Positions 26,040-35,394 of a DNA stretch of 64,000 bases are shown here, in pieces. The notes under the pieces are model-generated. The model searched no databases, had not been told where the DNA came from, and saw only the letters and a list, made by a program, of their open reading frames with translations. The DNA is from Sphingomonas azotifigens NBRC 15497 (GTDB taxonomy: Bacteria; Pseudomonadota; Alphaproteobacteria; Sphingomonadales; Sphingomonadaceae), in contig NZ_BCTR01000035.1 of NCBI RefSeq assembly GCF_002091475.1, positions 1 to 64,000 of the forward strand, read 5' to 3'. How positions within the stretch are numbered: position 1 is the first letter of the stretch; every line of letters starts with the position of its first letter. The position numbers and the translations under genes are program-made.

Positions 26040-28163
26040 CTACTGCACCTTCAGCTGGTCGAGCGCGAAGGCCAGCGACTCGGCATTCTGCTTGTAGCGC
26101 TCGAACCGGCCCGACTTGCCGCCATGCCCCGCCTCCATGTTGACGCGGAACACCAGCGGGTTGCTGTCGGTCTTGGTCGCGCGCAGCTTCGCCACCCATT
26201 TGGTCGGTTCGTAATATTGCACCTGGCTGTCCCACAGCCCGGTGCCGACATACATCGCCGGATAGGCCTGCGCCGTCACATTGTCGTAGGGCGAGTAGCT
26301 CAGCATATAGTCGTAATAGCGCTGCTCGGCGGGGTTGCCCCATTCGTCGAACTCGCCGGTGGTCAGCGGGATCGAGGTGTCGAGCATCGTCGTCACCACG
26401 TCCACGAACGGCACCTGGGCGACGATCACGCGATAGTCCTGCGGCGCCATGTTGGCGACCGCGCCCATCAGCAGCCCGCCCGCGCTGCCGCCTTCTGCCG
26501 CCACCCGGCCCTTGGCGGCATAGCCCTGCGCGACGAGGAAACGGGTCACGTCGATGAAGTCGGTGAAGCTGTTCTTCTTGTGGAAGATCTTGCCGTCGTC
26601 ATACCATTTGCGGCCCATTTCCTGCCCGCCGCGAATATGCGCGATGGCGAAGACCATGCCGCGATCGAGCATGCTCGGCAGCGTCGGCCGGAAGCTCGGG
26701 TCGGTCGAATAGCCGTAGCTGCCATAGGCATATTGGTAGAGCGCGGCAGTGCCGTTCTTCTGGAAGCCCTTGGCATAGACGAGGCTCACCGGCACCTTGG
26801 TGCCGTCGCGCGCCGTCGCCCAGACGCGCTCGGTGACGTACTTGCTGGGGTCATAGCCCGGCACCGGCTGCACCTTCAGCACCGTCCGCTTGCCGGTCGC
26901 GGCATCGACTTCATAGGTGGTGGTCGGGGTCACCAGCGAGCCATAGGTGTAGCGCAGCACCGGGCTCGCCGGGTCCTCGTTGACGTCGAGGCTCATCACA
27001 TAGGCGGGCTCGTTCGCCTCGACGAAGCTGCTCTTGCCGGCGGGCGTCAGGATGCGCAGCCGCTTGTTGCCGGCCGAACGCTCCTCGATCGCGAGGAAGC
27101 GGTCGAACGGCTGGTAGCTCTCGATGAAAACTGAATCGCTCGTCGGAACCAGATCGGTCCAGGCAGCGCGACCGGCTGCCGCCTTGGCATCGGGCACCAC
27201 CATGATCCGGTAGTTCGGCGCCTGCCAGTTGGTACGGATGATCCAGCGGCCGCCCAGGTGATCGGCCTCGTAGAGGAAGTCGCGTTCGCGCGGTGCCACC
27301 GGCTTGAAGTCGACGGGGTTGGCGGCCGGCGCGCAACGGCGCTCGTCGCTTACCGTGGAATGGAGCTGGATGCAGATATAGCGCTCGTCGGTGGTCGCGC
27401 CGAGGCCCAGGTAGAAGGTGTCGTCCTTCTCGGTATAGACCAGCCGGTCGGCCGATGCTGGCGTGCCCAGCACATGCGCCTTCACCCGCGTGCCGAGCAG
27501 CGTCACCGGATCCTTCTCGACATAGAAGATCGTCTTGCCGTCGGCGGACCAGACCAGCCCCGGCTCGATGTTCGACACCGTGTCGGCGAGCAGCGCGCCG
27601 GTGGCGATGTCCTTGACCTTCAGCACATATTGCCGGCGGCCGACCGTGTCCTCGGCCCAGGCGATGCGGGTGTTGTCGGGGCTCACCCGCCACCCGCCGA
27701 TCTGGAAGAAGCCCTTGCCCTTGGCCATTGCCGGCTGGTCGAACAGGATCTGTTCGGGCGCGGCCATGCTGCCCTTGCGCCGCGCGACCACGGCATAGTC
27801 GGCGCCGGTATCGAAGCGGGTGTAGTAGAAATAGCCGTGCTTGGCGTAGGGAACGCTGGCGTCGTCCTGTTTGATATGGCTGATCGTCTCGCGATAGAGC
27901 GTCTCGGCCATCGGCTTTTCGCCGGCCAGCACCGCATCGGCATAGGCATTCTCGGCCGCGAGATAGGCGAGCATCTCGGGGTTCTTCCGCGTATCGTCGC
28001 GGAGCCAGTAATAGGGGTCCTCGCGGGTGGCGCCGAACGGCGCCTTCACCGTGTAGGGCTTCTTGGCGACGACCGGCGGCGTGGGCGCACCGGTCTGGGC
28101 GAACAGCGGCGCCGCGGCGGCACCTGCCAGCAGCGTGGCGATGGCGATGGCGATTTTCTTCAT
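26040..28163 (-). CDS. Prolyl oligopeptidase family serine peptidase (oligopeptidase B-like)
   Basis: 707 residues with a signal peptide (AAAAPLFAQ, about residue 23), a beta-propeller N-terminal half and a C-terminal alpha/beta-hydrolase domain. Nucleophile motif GGSAGGLLMG, and catalytic His in AGHGGKSGR, typical of S9A oligopeptidase B, which cleaves short peptides after basic residues. ATG at 28163 gives the signal peptide; upstream residues fall in an intergenic repeat. Export makes it periplasmic, unlike the cytosolic E. coli enzyme. Confidence 0.9.
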   Translation of the reverse strand: MKKIAIAIATLLAGAAAAPLFAQTGAPTPPVVAKKPYTVKAPFGATREDPYYWLRDDTRKNPEMLAYLAAENAYADAVLAGEKPMAETLYRETISHIKQDDASVPYAKHGYFYYTRFDTGADYAVVARRKGSMAAPEQILFDQPAMAKGKGFFQIGGWRVSPDNTRIAWAEDTVGRRQYVLKVKDIATGALLADTVSNIEPGLVWSADGKTIFYVEKDPVTLLGTRVKAHVLGTPASADRLVYTEKDDTFYLGLGATTDERYICIQLHSTVSDERRCAPAANPVDFKPVAPRERDFLYEADHLGGRWIIRTNWQAPNYRIMVVPDAKAAAGRAAWTDLVPTSDSVFIESYQPFDRFLAIEERSAGNKRLRILTPAGKSSFVEANEPAYVMSLDVNEDPASPVLRYTYGSLVTPTTTYEVDAATGKRTVLKVQPVPGYDPSKYVTERVWATARDGTKVPVSLVYAKGFQKNGTAALYQYAYGSYGYSTDPSFRPTLPSMLDRGMVFAIAHIRGGQEMGRKWYDDGKIFHKKNSFTDFIDVTRFLVAQGYAAKGRVAAEGGSAGGLLMGAVANMAPQDYRVIVAQVPFVDVVTTMLDTSIPLTTGEFDEWGNPAEQRYYDYMLSYSPYDNVTAQAYPAMYVGTGLWDSQVQYYEPTKWVAKLRATKTDSNPLVFRVNMEAGHGGKSGRFERYKQNAESLAFALDQLKVQ

Positions 28164-28233
28164 GGATTCCCCCGGGATCGAGTCGATGGGGGAACCTGCC
28201 AGATCGTCGGGGCGGATGCGAGGGAAGCAAAGA

Positions 28234-28348
28234 ACTAAGCCCCTCCCCTTCAGGGGAGGGGTTGGGGTGGGGCCGGGTCTCACCGAGAGCAACCGACGTT
28301 CTGGAATCCCTCCACCCCAACCCCTCCTCCAAGGAGGAGGGGCTTAGT
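28234..28348. repeat. Intergenic inverted repeat, family B (copy 1)
   Basis: Outer arms ACTAAGCCCCTCC and GGAGGGGCTTAGT are perfect inverts; inner parts are CCCTTCAGGGG and CCTCCAAGGAGG palindromes with GGTTGGGGTGGGG/CCACCCCAACCCC. The spacer is about 40 bases. It fills the 194-base gap between oligopeptidase and hslU. Confidence 0.8.
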
Positions 28349-28357
28349 ACTTACACC

Positions 28358-29650
28358 TCACAGCACGTACCGGCTGAGATCCGTGTTCCGCGCCACGCTC
28401 GCCAGCTGCTTGTCGACATAGGTCGCGTCGATCACCACCGCGCTGCCCGAGCGGTCCTCGGCCTCGAAGCTGACTTCCTCGAGCAGCTTCTCCATCACCG
28501 TCTGCAGGCGGCGAGCACCGATATTCTCGACCTCGGCATTCACCTCGGCGGCGATCTTGGCGACGGCGCGGATGCCGTCCTCGGTGAAGTCGATCGAGAC
28601 GCCCTCGGTGCCGAGCAAAGCGGCGTATTGCCGCACCAGGCTCGCCTTGGTGTCGGAGAGGATCGCGACGAAGTCCTCCTCGGTCAGCGCCTTCAGCTCC
28701 ACCCGGATCGGCAGGCGGCCCTGCAGCTCGGGCAGCAGGTCGCTGGGCTTCGCCACATGGAACGCGCCGCTCGCGATGAACAGGATATGGTCGGTCTTCA
28801 TCGGTCCGTATTTGGTCGCGACCGTGGTGCCCTCGATCAGCGGCAGCAGGTCGCGCTGCACGCCCTCGCGGCTCACCGATCCGCCGCGCACGTCGGAGAC
28901 GGCGATCTTGTCGATCTCGTCGAGGAAGACGATGCCGTTGGCCTCCGCATCCGCCAGCGCCACGCGGCTGACCTCGTCCTGGTCGAGCCGCTTGTCGGCC
29001 TCTTCCTCGACGAGCTTTTCCCAGGCCGAGCGGACGTTCAATTTGCGGCGCTTGAGGGGCGTGCCGGTCAGGCCCTTCATCATCTCCGACAGGTTGATCA
29101 TCTGCGGCGCGCCGCCGGGGATGTCGAACGGCATCTGCGGCGCCTGCTCGACCTCGATCTCGACTTCGGTGTTGTCGAGCAGGCCTTCGTTGAAGCGCTG
29201 CTTGAACGCCTCGCGGGTCGCGGTACTCGAATCCTTGCCGGTCAGCGCGTCGAGCAGGCGGCCCATCGCCGCTTCCTCGGCCTTGTCCTTCACGGCGGAG
29301 CGGCGACGCTCCTTTTCCAGCCGGATCGCCTCTTCGACCAGGTCACGGGCGATCTGCTCGACATCGCGGCCGACATAGCCGACCTCGGTGAACTTGGTCG
29401 CTTCCACCTTCACGAAGGGCGCGTCGGCCAGCTTGGCGAGGCGGCGGCTAATCTCGGTCTTGCCGCAGCCGGTGGGCCCGATCATCAGGATGTTCTTCGG
29501 CGTCACCTCGTCGCGCAGGTCGGCCGAGAGCTGCTGTCGGCGCCAGCGGTTGCGCAGCGCGACCGCGACCGCCTTCTTGGCGTCCTTCTGGCCGATGATG
29601 TGCGCGTCGAGCGCGGCGACGATCGTCTTGGGGGTGAGGTTCTGGTTCAT
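28358..29650 (-). CDS. hslU: ATP-dependent protease ATPase subunit HslU
   Basis: AAA+ unfoldase that feeds proteins into the HslV peptidase. The 430-residue protein has Walker [10 protein letters not shown] (residues 58-66), the EVGYVGRD pore motif, Walker [12 protein letters not shown], the intermediate I-domain and sensor regions, and ends DLSRYVL, whose tail contacts HslV. Downstream of hslV on the same strand, but separated by a family B repeat in a 117-base gap rather than directly fused. Confidence 0.97.
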   Translation of the reverse strand: MNQNLTPKTIVAALDAHIIGQKDAKKAVAVALRNRWRRQQLSADLRDEVTPKNILMIGPTGCGKTEISRRLAKLADAPFVKVEATKFTEVGYVGRDVEQIARDLVEEAIRLEKERRRSAVKDKAEEAAMGRLLDALTGKDSSTATREAFKQRFNEGLLDNTEVEIEVEQAPQMPFDIPGGAPQMINLSEMMKGLTGTPLKRRKLNVRSAWEKLVEEEADKRLDQDEVSRVALADAEANGIVFLDEIDKIAVSDVRGGSVSREGVQRDLLPLIEGTTVATKYGPMKTDHILFIASGAFHVAKPSDLLPELQGRLPIRVELKALTEEDFVAILSDTKASLVRQYAALLGTEGVSIDFTEDGIRAVAKIAAEVNAEVENIGARRLQTVMEKLLEEVSFEAEDRSGSAVVIDATYVDKQLASVARNTDLSRYVL

Positions 29651-29662
29651 GTCTTCTTCTTT

Positions 29663-29764
29663 CCCCCTCCCGCTTGCGGGAGGGGTCGGGGGAGGGGATG
29701 ACCGCAGCAGGCAGGGCGGTGGGAGAGCATCCCCTCCCCTAGCCCCTCCCGCAAGCGGGAGGGG
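29663..29764. repeat. Intergenic inverted repeat, family B (copy 2)
   Basis: CCCCTCCCGCTTGCGGGAGG on the left and the same palindrome, as CCCCTCCCGCAAGCGGGAGG, on the right, with GGGGAGGGG/CCCCTCCCC inside and a spacer of about 30 bases. It lies between hslV and hslU and could form a long stem in the shared message. Confidence 0.85.
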
Positions 29765-29767
29765 AAC

Positions 29768-30334
29768 TCAGCCGGCGCTGTCCAGCGACTCCACGGTCAG
29801 CCGGTCGTTGGTGTAGACGCACAGCTCGCCGGCGATCGCCATCGCCTTGCGCGCGACCACTTCGGCATCGGGTTCATACTCGATCAGCGCGCGCGCCGCG
29901 GAGAGCGCGAAATTGCCGCCCGAGCCGATCGCCGCGACGGTGCCATGTTCATGCGCCTCGGGCTCGAGCACGTCGCCATTGCCGGTGATCACCAGCGTCA
30001 CGTCCTTGTCGGCGACGAGCAGCATCGCCTCGAGGTTGCGGAGATATTTGTCGGTCCGCCAGTCCTTGGCGAGCTCGACCGCCGCGCGCAGCAGCTGGCC
30101 GTGGTGGCGCTCCAGCTTGGCCTCGAGCCGCTCGAACAGGGTAAAGGCATCGGCGGTGGCGCCGGCAAAGCCCGCGATCACCTTGCCGTCGCCCAGCGGC
30201 CGCACCTTGCGGGCATTGGGCTTCATCACGGTGTTGCCCGCCGAAACCTGGCCGTCGCCCGCGATCACCACTTTGCCGGATTTGCGCACGGAGAGGATCG
30301 TCGTGCCGTGCCACGCAGCGTTCTTGTCGTTCAT
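29768..30334 (-). CDS. hslV: ATP-dependent protease peptidase subunit HslV
   Basis: Proteasome beta-like threonine peptidase. The 188-residue precursor begins [14 protein letters not shown]; removal of the first ten residues would expose Thr11 as N-terminal nucleophile. Conserved [24 protein letters not shown] and [14 protein letters not shown] are present. First gene of hslV-hslU. Confidence 0.97.
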   Translation of the reverse strand: MNDKNAAWHGTTILSVRKSGKVVIAGDGQVSAGNTVMKPNARKVRPLGDGKVIAGFAGATADAFTLFERLEAKLERHHGQLLRAAVELAKDWRTDKYLRNLEAMLLVADKDVTLVITGNGDVLEPEAHEHGTVAAIGSGGNFALSAARALIEYEPDAEVVARKAMAIAGELCVYTNDRLTVESLDSAG

Positions 30335-30438
30335 GACCGCGCATATGGGTGGCGGGTGCGGGTGTGCAAAGGGGGCGTTCCCCTAAGGCCGCGTCTGCGC
30401 AACGATCCGGTGATTTTCAGGATTGCTTGGGTGTGGCT

Positions 30439-30515
30439 TGGTCGGGGCGACAGGATTCGAACCTGCGACCCCCACACCCCCAGTGTGATGCGCTACCAGG
30501 CTGCGCTACGCCCCG
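30439..30515 (-). tRNA. tRNA-Pro (anticodon GGG)
   Basis: 77-base cloverleaf including an encoded CCA end. Acceptor stem CGGGGCG/CGCCCCG, D-arm GCGC-AGCCTGGTA-GCGC, anticodon stem TCACA/TGTGG with loop C-T-GGG-GG, T-arm CAGG-TTCGAAT-CCTG. U33 followed by GGG sets proline, reading CCC/CCU. Lies between hslV and the ROK kinase. Confidence 0.95.
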
Positions 30516-30573
30516 ACCGAGGGTGCGCCCTGTATGCCGCTTGGGCGCAGGACGCAACCCCCAAACGCCGGAA

Positions 30574-31464
30574 TCACCGATCCAGCGCTTCCAGCCCCAT
30601 CGCGATCGCCCCCAGCGGCCCCGCCATGTCGCCAAGCCCCGGCGGGCCGACGCGCGCATCGAGCTCCTCGCAATAGGCCTTCATCGAGCCATAGCCGTTG
30701 ATCATCGCCGCCAGCTTCGCCCGCACCGCGGGAAACAGCGCCGGCCGCTTGGTCATCACGCCGCCGCCGATCGCGATCCGCTCGGGCGCAAGGCTCACGA
30801 CGAGGTTGTGGAGCAGTGCCGCCAGGTCATGCGCGAAATAGTCCCATTCGGGCGCGTCGTCGCCGACCTCCTGCCCCGGCCGGCCGAACCGCGCCGCCAG
30901 CGCGGGGCCGGAGAGCAGCCCTTCGGCGCAGTCGCCATGGAAGGGGCACCAGCCGGCGAAACGGTCGCCCGGCGCCCGCGCCGAGCGCATATGCCCGGCC
31001 TCGCCATGCGCATAGCCCATGATCGGCTGGCCGTTGGCAACCAGTCCCACGCCCACGCCGGTGCCGATGGTGATATAGGCGTGCGTCGACAGCCCTGCCG
31101 CGGCACCCCAGCGCGCCTCCGCCAGCGCCGCGCCGTTGACGTCGGTCTGGATCGCCAGCGGCTTTTCGTAGCGCGCGGCCAGCCGTCCGGTCAGATCGGT
31201 GCCGCTCCAGCCCGGCTTGGTCGTCGCGGTGATCGATCCGAAGTCAGGCCGCGCCTTGTTGAGCTCGATCGGGCCGAAGCTGGCGATGCCGATCGCGTCG
31301 AAGCTCCAGCCATCCAGAACGGCTTCGATCGCGGCGAGCGTCGTCACCGGATCGGTTGTCGGCACGACATGCTGTTCGCGGACATCGTCCGGTCCGCTGC
31401 CGAGAGTCGCCACGCATTTGGTACCGCCGAGTTCGAGGCCGGCAATCGAGAGGTTCGCAGTCAT
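30574..31464 (-). CDS. ROK-family sugar kinase (fructokinase-like)
   Basis: 296-residue cytosolic kinase with the N-terminal phosphate loop GLELGGTKCVA, substrate motif TDVNGAALAEA, ATP motif TIGTGVGVG, and the zinc-binding loop GHMR...CPFHGDCAEGL. Catalytic Asp is the D of TDVNG. The short FGPIELN and YGSMKAYCEEL elements resemble bacterial fructokinases, so phosphorylation of fructose is likely. Monocistronic; stands between tRNA-Pro and the 38-residue membrane protein. Confidence 0.88.
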   Translation of the reverse strand: MTANLSIAGLELGGTKCVATLGSGPDDVREQHVVPTTDPVTTLAAIEAVLDGWSFDAIGIASFGPIELNKARPDFGSITATTKPGWSGTDLTGRLAARYEKPLAIQTDVNGAALAEARWGAAAGLSTHAYITIGTGVGVGLVANGQPIMGYAHGEAGHMRSARAPGDRFAGWCPFHGDCAEGLLSGPALAARFGRPGQEVGDDAPEWDYFAHDLAALLHNLVVSLAPERIAIGGGVMTKRPALFPAVRAKLAAMINGYGSMKAYCEELDARVGPPGLGDMAGPLGAIAMGLEALDR

Positions 31465-31520
31465 GCAGCCGCGCTAGCGTGCCGCGCGCGCTTGGGGAAG
31501 CCCGCTCGAACCGCGCGCGA

Positions 31521-31637
31521 TCAACGATCGCGCGGATGCAGATAGTCGTTGAGGCTGACAAAGGCGAGCGCGGCGGTGAACACCCCCATCGCGGCCAGGA
31601 CCATGTACAGGTAGTTGCTGCCAATGACGTCGAGCAT
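31521..31637 (-). CDS. Small membrane protein beside fixL (38 aa)
   Basis: 38 residues starting MLDVIGSNYLYMVLAAMGVF, with one helix (about residues 9-27) and a soluble tail SLNDYLHPRDR. GGAGG stands 5 bases before the ATG, an excellent ribosome-binding site. It is divergent from fixL, and a perfect TTGAT-N4-ATCAA box lies 54 bases upstream of its ATG. The size recalls small subunits of terminal oxidases (CydX, CcoQ), but no oxidase genes are in the window, so that role is speculation. Confidence 0.55.
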   Translation of the reverse strand: MLDVIGSNYLYMVLAAMGVFTAALAFVSLNDYLHPRDR

Positions 31638-31690
31638 AGCGGCCTCCATCAAGAAGAGCGGAAGCATCGCGTAGTTACCCGGCATTTACT

Positions 31691-31704
31691 TTGATCGTGA
31701 TCAA
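31691..31704. promoter_or_regulatory. FNR/FixK-type binding site
   Basis: TTGATCGTGATCAA is an exact match to the TTGAT-N4-ATCAA consensus of FNR, Anr and FixK regulators. It lies in the 133-base gap between the divergent 38-residue gene and fixL, 66 bases before the fixL ATG and 53 bases before the other ATG. It points to control by oxygen limitation of one or both genes. No FNR/FixK gene is within the window. Confidence 0.75.
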
Positions 31705-31770
31705 ATCCTAGCGTGGCGGCGGGAGGACGCGTACAGCCATGCCAAGGATCACGTACAACCATCGGAGTTT

Positions 31771-33285
31771 ATGACAGATCGCCCCGCTCACGACCCCGCG
31801 GCGATGGCCCTGCTGTTCGAGGCGGCGACCGATCGCGGCGTGATCCTGCTCGATACGGCGGGCAAGATCGCCAGCTGGAGCCGCGGAGTCGAGCTGCTCG
31901 ACGGCTGGACTCCCGCCGACCTGGCGGGTGCCGATATCGCGCTCCACTATCCGCATGCCGAAGCCGCCGCCGCCAAGCCGGCGCACGATCTCGCGCGCGC
32001 CCGCGCCGCCGGACGGCTGATCGAGGAAGGCTGGCGCGTCCGCCGCGACGGCAGCGAATATCTGGCCGAGGTGCAGCTCACCGCCCTGATCGACCCCGAC
32101 GGGTCGCTCCGGGGCTATGCCGAGGTGTTCCGCGACATCACCGATCACAAGGCCTCGCAGACCGCGCTCGCCGGCAGCGCGCTCCACCTGCGCTCGATCC
32201 TCGCCACCGTGCCTTCGGCGATGGTGGTGATCGACGATCAGGGCATCATGCTCTCCTTCAGCGCCGCCGCCGAGCGGCTGTTCGGCTGGACCGAGGCAGA
32301 GGTGATCGGCCGCAATGTCAGCATGCTGATGCCGGCGCCCGACGCTCAGCTGCACGACAGCTACCTCGCCCGCTATCTCACCACCGGCGAGCGGCGGGTG
32401 ATCGGCATCGGCCGCATCGTCGTCGGCCAGCGACGCGACGGCACCGACTTCCCGATGGAACTGCAGGTCGGCGAGGCGAGCAGCGACGGCCACCGCATCT
32501 TCACCGGCTTCATCCGCGACCTGACCGACGAGCAGCGCGCCGAACTGCGGCTGAAGGAGCTGCAGTCGGAGCTGATCCACGTCTCGCGCCTCTCCGCCAT
32601 GGGCACCATGGCCTCGACGCTGGCGCACGAGCTCAACCAGCCGCTCACCGCCATCGCCAATTACCTCGAAGCCGGGCGCAACCTGATGGCGCAGGACAGC
32701 GACGATCCCGAGGATCAGGCGATGATCCAGGAGGCGATGGCGGAATCGGTCAAGGAGGCGCTACGCGCCGGCAACATCGTCCGCCGGCTGCGCGAGTTCG
32801 TCGCGCGCGGCGAGGCGGATATGGGGCTGGTCGACCTGCCGCGGCTGATCGACGAGGCCAGTCGCCTGGCACTCACCGGCGCGCGCGAGCTGGGCGTGCG
32901 CGCCTTCTACGCGCTCGATCCGCACGCCACCGCGGTGCTGTGCGACAGGGTCCAGATCCAGCAGGTGCTGGTCAATCTGATCCGCAACGCGATTGAGGCG
33001 ATGGCCGAAAGCGCCGTGCGCGAGATCACCATCGGATCCGAGGTGGCGCCGCGCAACCTGGTGCGCGTGTGGGTGGCCGATACCGGCCCCGGCATCGCGC
33101 CCGAGCAGGCGCCGCGGCTGTTCCAGGCCTTCGCCACCACCAAGGATCGCGGCATGGGCCTCGGCCTGTCGATCTGCCGGACCATCGTCGAGGCGCATGG
33201 CGGCCGCATCTGGGCCGAACCGCGCGCCGAAGGCGGCACCATTTTCAACTTCACCCTGATGTCCGCACACGAGGAACCCGCATGA
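31771..33285 (+). CDS. fixL: Heme-PAS oxygen sensor histidine kinase FixL
   Basis: 504-residue soluble kinase with no membrane helix: PAS-A (about 15-125), PAS-B (about 137-250), a HisKA domain with His286 in HELNQPL, and an HATPase domain with N box [16 protein letters not shown] and [12 protein letters not shown] carries the FixL heme signature: proximal His195 in HDSYLARY and Arg215 in VIGIGRIV, the residue that contacts bound oxygen in Bradyrhizobium FixL. Oxygen binding should switch the kinase off. It overlaps fixJ by ATGA and has an FNR-type box upstream. Confidence 0.93.
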   Translation: MTDRPAHDPAAMALLFEAATDRGVILLDTAGKIASWSRGVELLDGWTPADLAGADIALHYPHAEAAAAKPAHDLARARAAGRLIEEGWRVRRDGSEYLAEVQLTALIDPDGSLRGYAEVFRDITDHKASQTALAGSALHLRSILATVPSAMVVIDDQGIMLSFSAAAERLFGWTEAEVIGRNVSMLMPAPDAQLHDSYLARYLTTGERRVIGIGRIVVGQRRDGTDFPMELQVGEASSDGHRIFTGFIRDLTDEQRAELRLKELQSELIHVSRLSAMGTMASTLAHELNQPLTAIANYLEAGRNLMAQDSDDPEDQAMIQEAMAESVKEALRAGNIVRRLREFVARGEADMGLVDLPRLIDEASRLALTGARELGVRAFYALDPHATAVLCDRVQIQQVLVNLIRNAIEAMAESAVREITIGSEVAPRNLVRVWVADTGPGIAPEQAPRLFQAFATTKDRGMGLGLSICRTIVEAHGGRIWAEPRAEGGTIFNFTLMSAHEEPA

Positions 33286-33896
33286 GCGAGCGCAAGCGTA
33301 TCCATCTGGTCGACGACGAGGAGTCGGTCCGCCGTTCGACCAGCTTCATGCTGCGCACCTCGGGCTATGACGTCGACACCTATGTGTCGGGCGTCGCGTT
33401 CCTCGACAAGGTCGAGCACGCCCGTCCCGGCTGCATCCTGCTTGACGTGCGCATGCCGGAGATGGACGGGATCGAGGTGCAGGCGGAACTCGCCAGGCGC
33501 GGCGTCAAGCTGCCGGTGATCGTGCTGACCGGCCACGGCGATGTCGGCACCGCAGTGGCGGCGATGAAGGGCGGCGCGATCGACTTTCTCGAAAAGCCGT
33601 TCGAAAGGGACGCGCTGGTGGCAGCGCTCGAGCGCGGCTTCGAACGGCTCGAGGCCGGCGACGCCGCCGTCGCCACCCAGGCCGAGGCCGAACGCCGCAT
33701 CGGCCTGCTTTCGCCGCGCGAGCAGGACGTGCTGCGCGGTCTCGTGCGCGGGCATCCTAACAAGACGATCGCCTATGATCTCGGCATCTCGCCGCGCACC
33801 GTCGAAGTCCACCGCGCCAACGCCATGGCCAAGCTGGAGGCGCGCAGTCTTTCCGAGGCGCTGCGGCTGGCCTTTGCCGCGGGGCTCGACGGCTAG
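33282..33896 (+). CDS. fixJ: Response regulator FixJ
   Basis: 204 residues: receiver domain with [10 protein letters not shown], phospho-acceptor Asp55 ([13 protein letters not shown]), Thr83 and Lys105 (FLEKPF), followed by a LuxR-type helix-turn-helix ([35 protein letters not shown]). Partner of FixL; classically activates fixK and microaerobic respiration. Those targets are not in the window. ATGA overlap with fixL. Confidence 0.95.
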   Translation: MSERKRIHLVDDEESVRRSTSFMLRTSGYDVDTYVSGVAFLDKVEHARPGCILLDVRMPEMDGIEVQAELARRGVKLPVIVLTGHGDVGTAVAAMKGGAIDFLEKPFERDALVAALERGFERLEAGDAAVATQAEAERRIGLLSPREQDVLRGLVRGHPNKTIAYDLGISPRTVEVHRANAMAKLEARSLSEALRLAFAAGLDG

Positions 33897-34006
33897 ATCT
33901 GTCTCGGCACGCGGCGCGCTAGCGGCTGGCAAGACGCGCCATCCCGTGTATGCTCGGCAGGTTTGCTGGCCGGGACTCCGCCGGCGATGGGGACGAACAC
34001 TTCAGA

Positions 34007-35260
34007 ATGACTCATTTCCCGATCGGCATTTTCGGGGTGCTGGCGATTTTGGGGATCGCCTTCCTGCTTTCCAGCAACCGCCGGGCGATCCGCCTGCGCA
34101 TCGTCGGGCCGGCGTTCCTGCTGCAGGCCGGCATGGCGATCATCGTCCTGCGCACTTCCTGGGGCCAAGTGGCGCTGCACAGCATGGCCAACGGCGTCTC
34201 GGCGCTGCTGGGCTATGCCAGCGCGGGTACCCAGTTGCTGTTCGGCAACCTCGCCAAGCCAGAACTAGGCGGCCAGAGCCTCGCCATCGCCGCGCTGCCG
34301 GTGATCATCTTCTTCGCCGCGCTCGTCTCGATCCTCTACCATGTCGGCATCATGCAGCAGGTCGTCCGCTGGATCGGCGGCGCGATCGAGAAGGTGACCG
34401 GGGTCAGCAAGGTCGAATCGCTGTGCGCCGCGGCGAACATCTTCGTCGGCCAGAGCGAGGCGCCGCTGGTGATTCGCCCCTATCTCGCGCGGCTCACCCC
34501 CTCGCAGGTGTTCGCGGTGATGAGCGTCGGCATGTCGGGCGTCGCGGGCACGATCCTCGCCGCCTATGCCAGCCTGCTCGGCCCCGCGTCGCTCCCCTAT
34601 CTCCTCGCCGCCTCGTTCATGGCGGCGCCCGGTGGGCTGATGATGGCCAAGATCATCATGCCGGACGAGCCCGCGGTGGCCGATGCACCGATGTCGGGCG
34701 AGGACGAGATCATCCGCGTCGCCGAGGAGGATTTCCAGGAGGAGCGCGCCGCCAACATCATCATGGCCGCGGCCAACGGCGCGTCCACCGGCGTGAAGAT
34801 CGCGGTGGCCGTGGGCGCGATGGTGCTGGCGTTCGTGGCACTCGTGGCGCTGGCCAACGGCCTGCTCGGCATGGCGGGGGGCTGGCTCGGCTATCCGGGG
34901 CTCAGCTTCCAGGCGATCATCGGGGCGATCTTCGCGCCGGTGATGTACCTGCTGGGCATCTCGTGGCACGAGTCGCTCACGGCCGGCGGCCTGTTCGGCA
35001 CCAAGGTGGTGCTCAACGAATTCGTCGGCTTCATCGAGCTGGGCAAGGCGACCGACCTCGCGCCGCGCTCCAAGGCGATCATCACCTTTGCGCTATGCGG
35101 CTTCGCCAATTTCAGCTCGATCGCGATCCAGATGGCGACCACCGGCAGCCTCGCGCCCAACCAGCGCCCGGTGATCGCGCGGCTGGGGATCAAGGCGCTG
35201 ATCGCGGGGAGCCTGGCAAACCTGATGTCGGCGGCGCTGGCGGGGCTACTGCTGCCGTAA
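34007..35260 (+). CDS. NupC-family concentrative nucleoside transporter
   Basis: 417-residue inner-membrane proton- or sodium-coupled nucleoside importer. Signature stretches are NIFVGQSEAPLVI, the GMSGVAGTILAAYASLLG helix and the late GISWHESLTAGGLFGTKVVLNEF and CGFANFSSIAIQ motifs that build the substrate site. ATG at 34007 is chosen because the protein then begins directly with the first membrane helix. It follows fixJ by 110 bases, without evident functional link. Confidence 0.92.
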   Translation: MTHFPIGIFGVLAILGIAFLLSSNRRAIRLRIVGPAFLLQAGMAIIVLRTSWGQVALHSMANGVSALLGYASAGTQLLFGNLAKPELGGQSLAIAALPVIIFFAALVSILYHVGIMQQVVRWIGGAIEKVTGVSKVESLCAAANIFVGQSEAPLVIRPYLARLTPSQVFAVMSVGMSGVAGTILAAYASLLGPASLPYLLAASFMAAPGGLMMAKIIMPDEPAVADAPMSGEDEIIRVAEEDFQEERAANIIMAAANGASTGVKIAVAVGAMVLAFVALVALANGLLGMAGGWLGYPGLSFQAIIGAIFAPVMYLLGISWHESLTAGGLFGTKVVLNEFVGFIELGKATDLAPRSKAIITFALCGFANFSSIAIQMATTGSLAPNQRPVIARLGIKALIAGSLANLMSAALAGLLLP

Positions 35261-35270
35261 GCCTTCTTAT

Positions 35271-35386
35271 CCCCCTCCCGCCTGCGGGAGGGGTTAGGGG
35301 GGGTGCGACGTGGAGGTTCTTTCCGCGACGGCGTAGCCCGCTACCCTCAGACACCCTCCCCCTGCCCCTCCCGCAAGCGGGAGGGG
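35271..35386. repeat. Intergenic inverted repeat, family B (copy 3)
   Basis: CCCCTCCCGCCTGCGGGAGG and CCCCTCCCGCAAGCGGGAGG flank GGGGGGGTG/CACCCTCCCCC and a spacer of about 45 bases. It occupies the gap between nupC and the convergent zinc-finger mini-protein and could serve as a two-way terminator. Confidence 0.85.
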
Positions 35387-35394
35387 AGAAAACC

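Noticed and set aside
28234..28348. Family B repeat as the terminator of the oligopeptidase or hslU gene
   Set aside because: No T-tract follows either arm in the transcribed direction; it is better described as a repeat.
31521..31637. Assigning the 38-residue protein as CcoQ or CydX
   Set aside because: Size and helix fit, but there is no oxidase gene in the window and no diagnostic residue.
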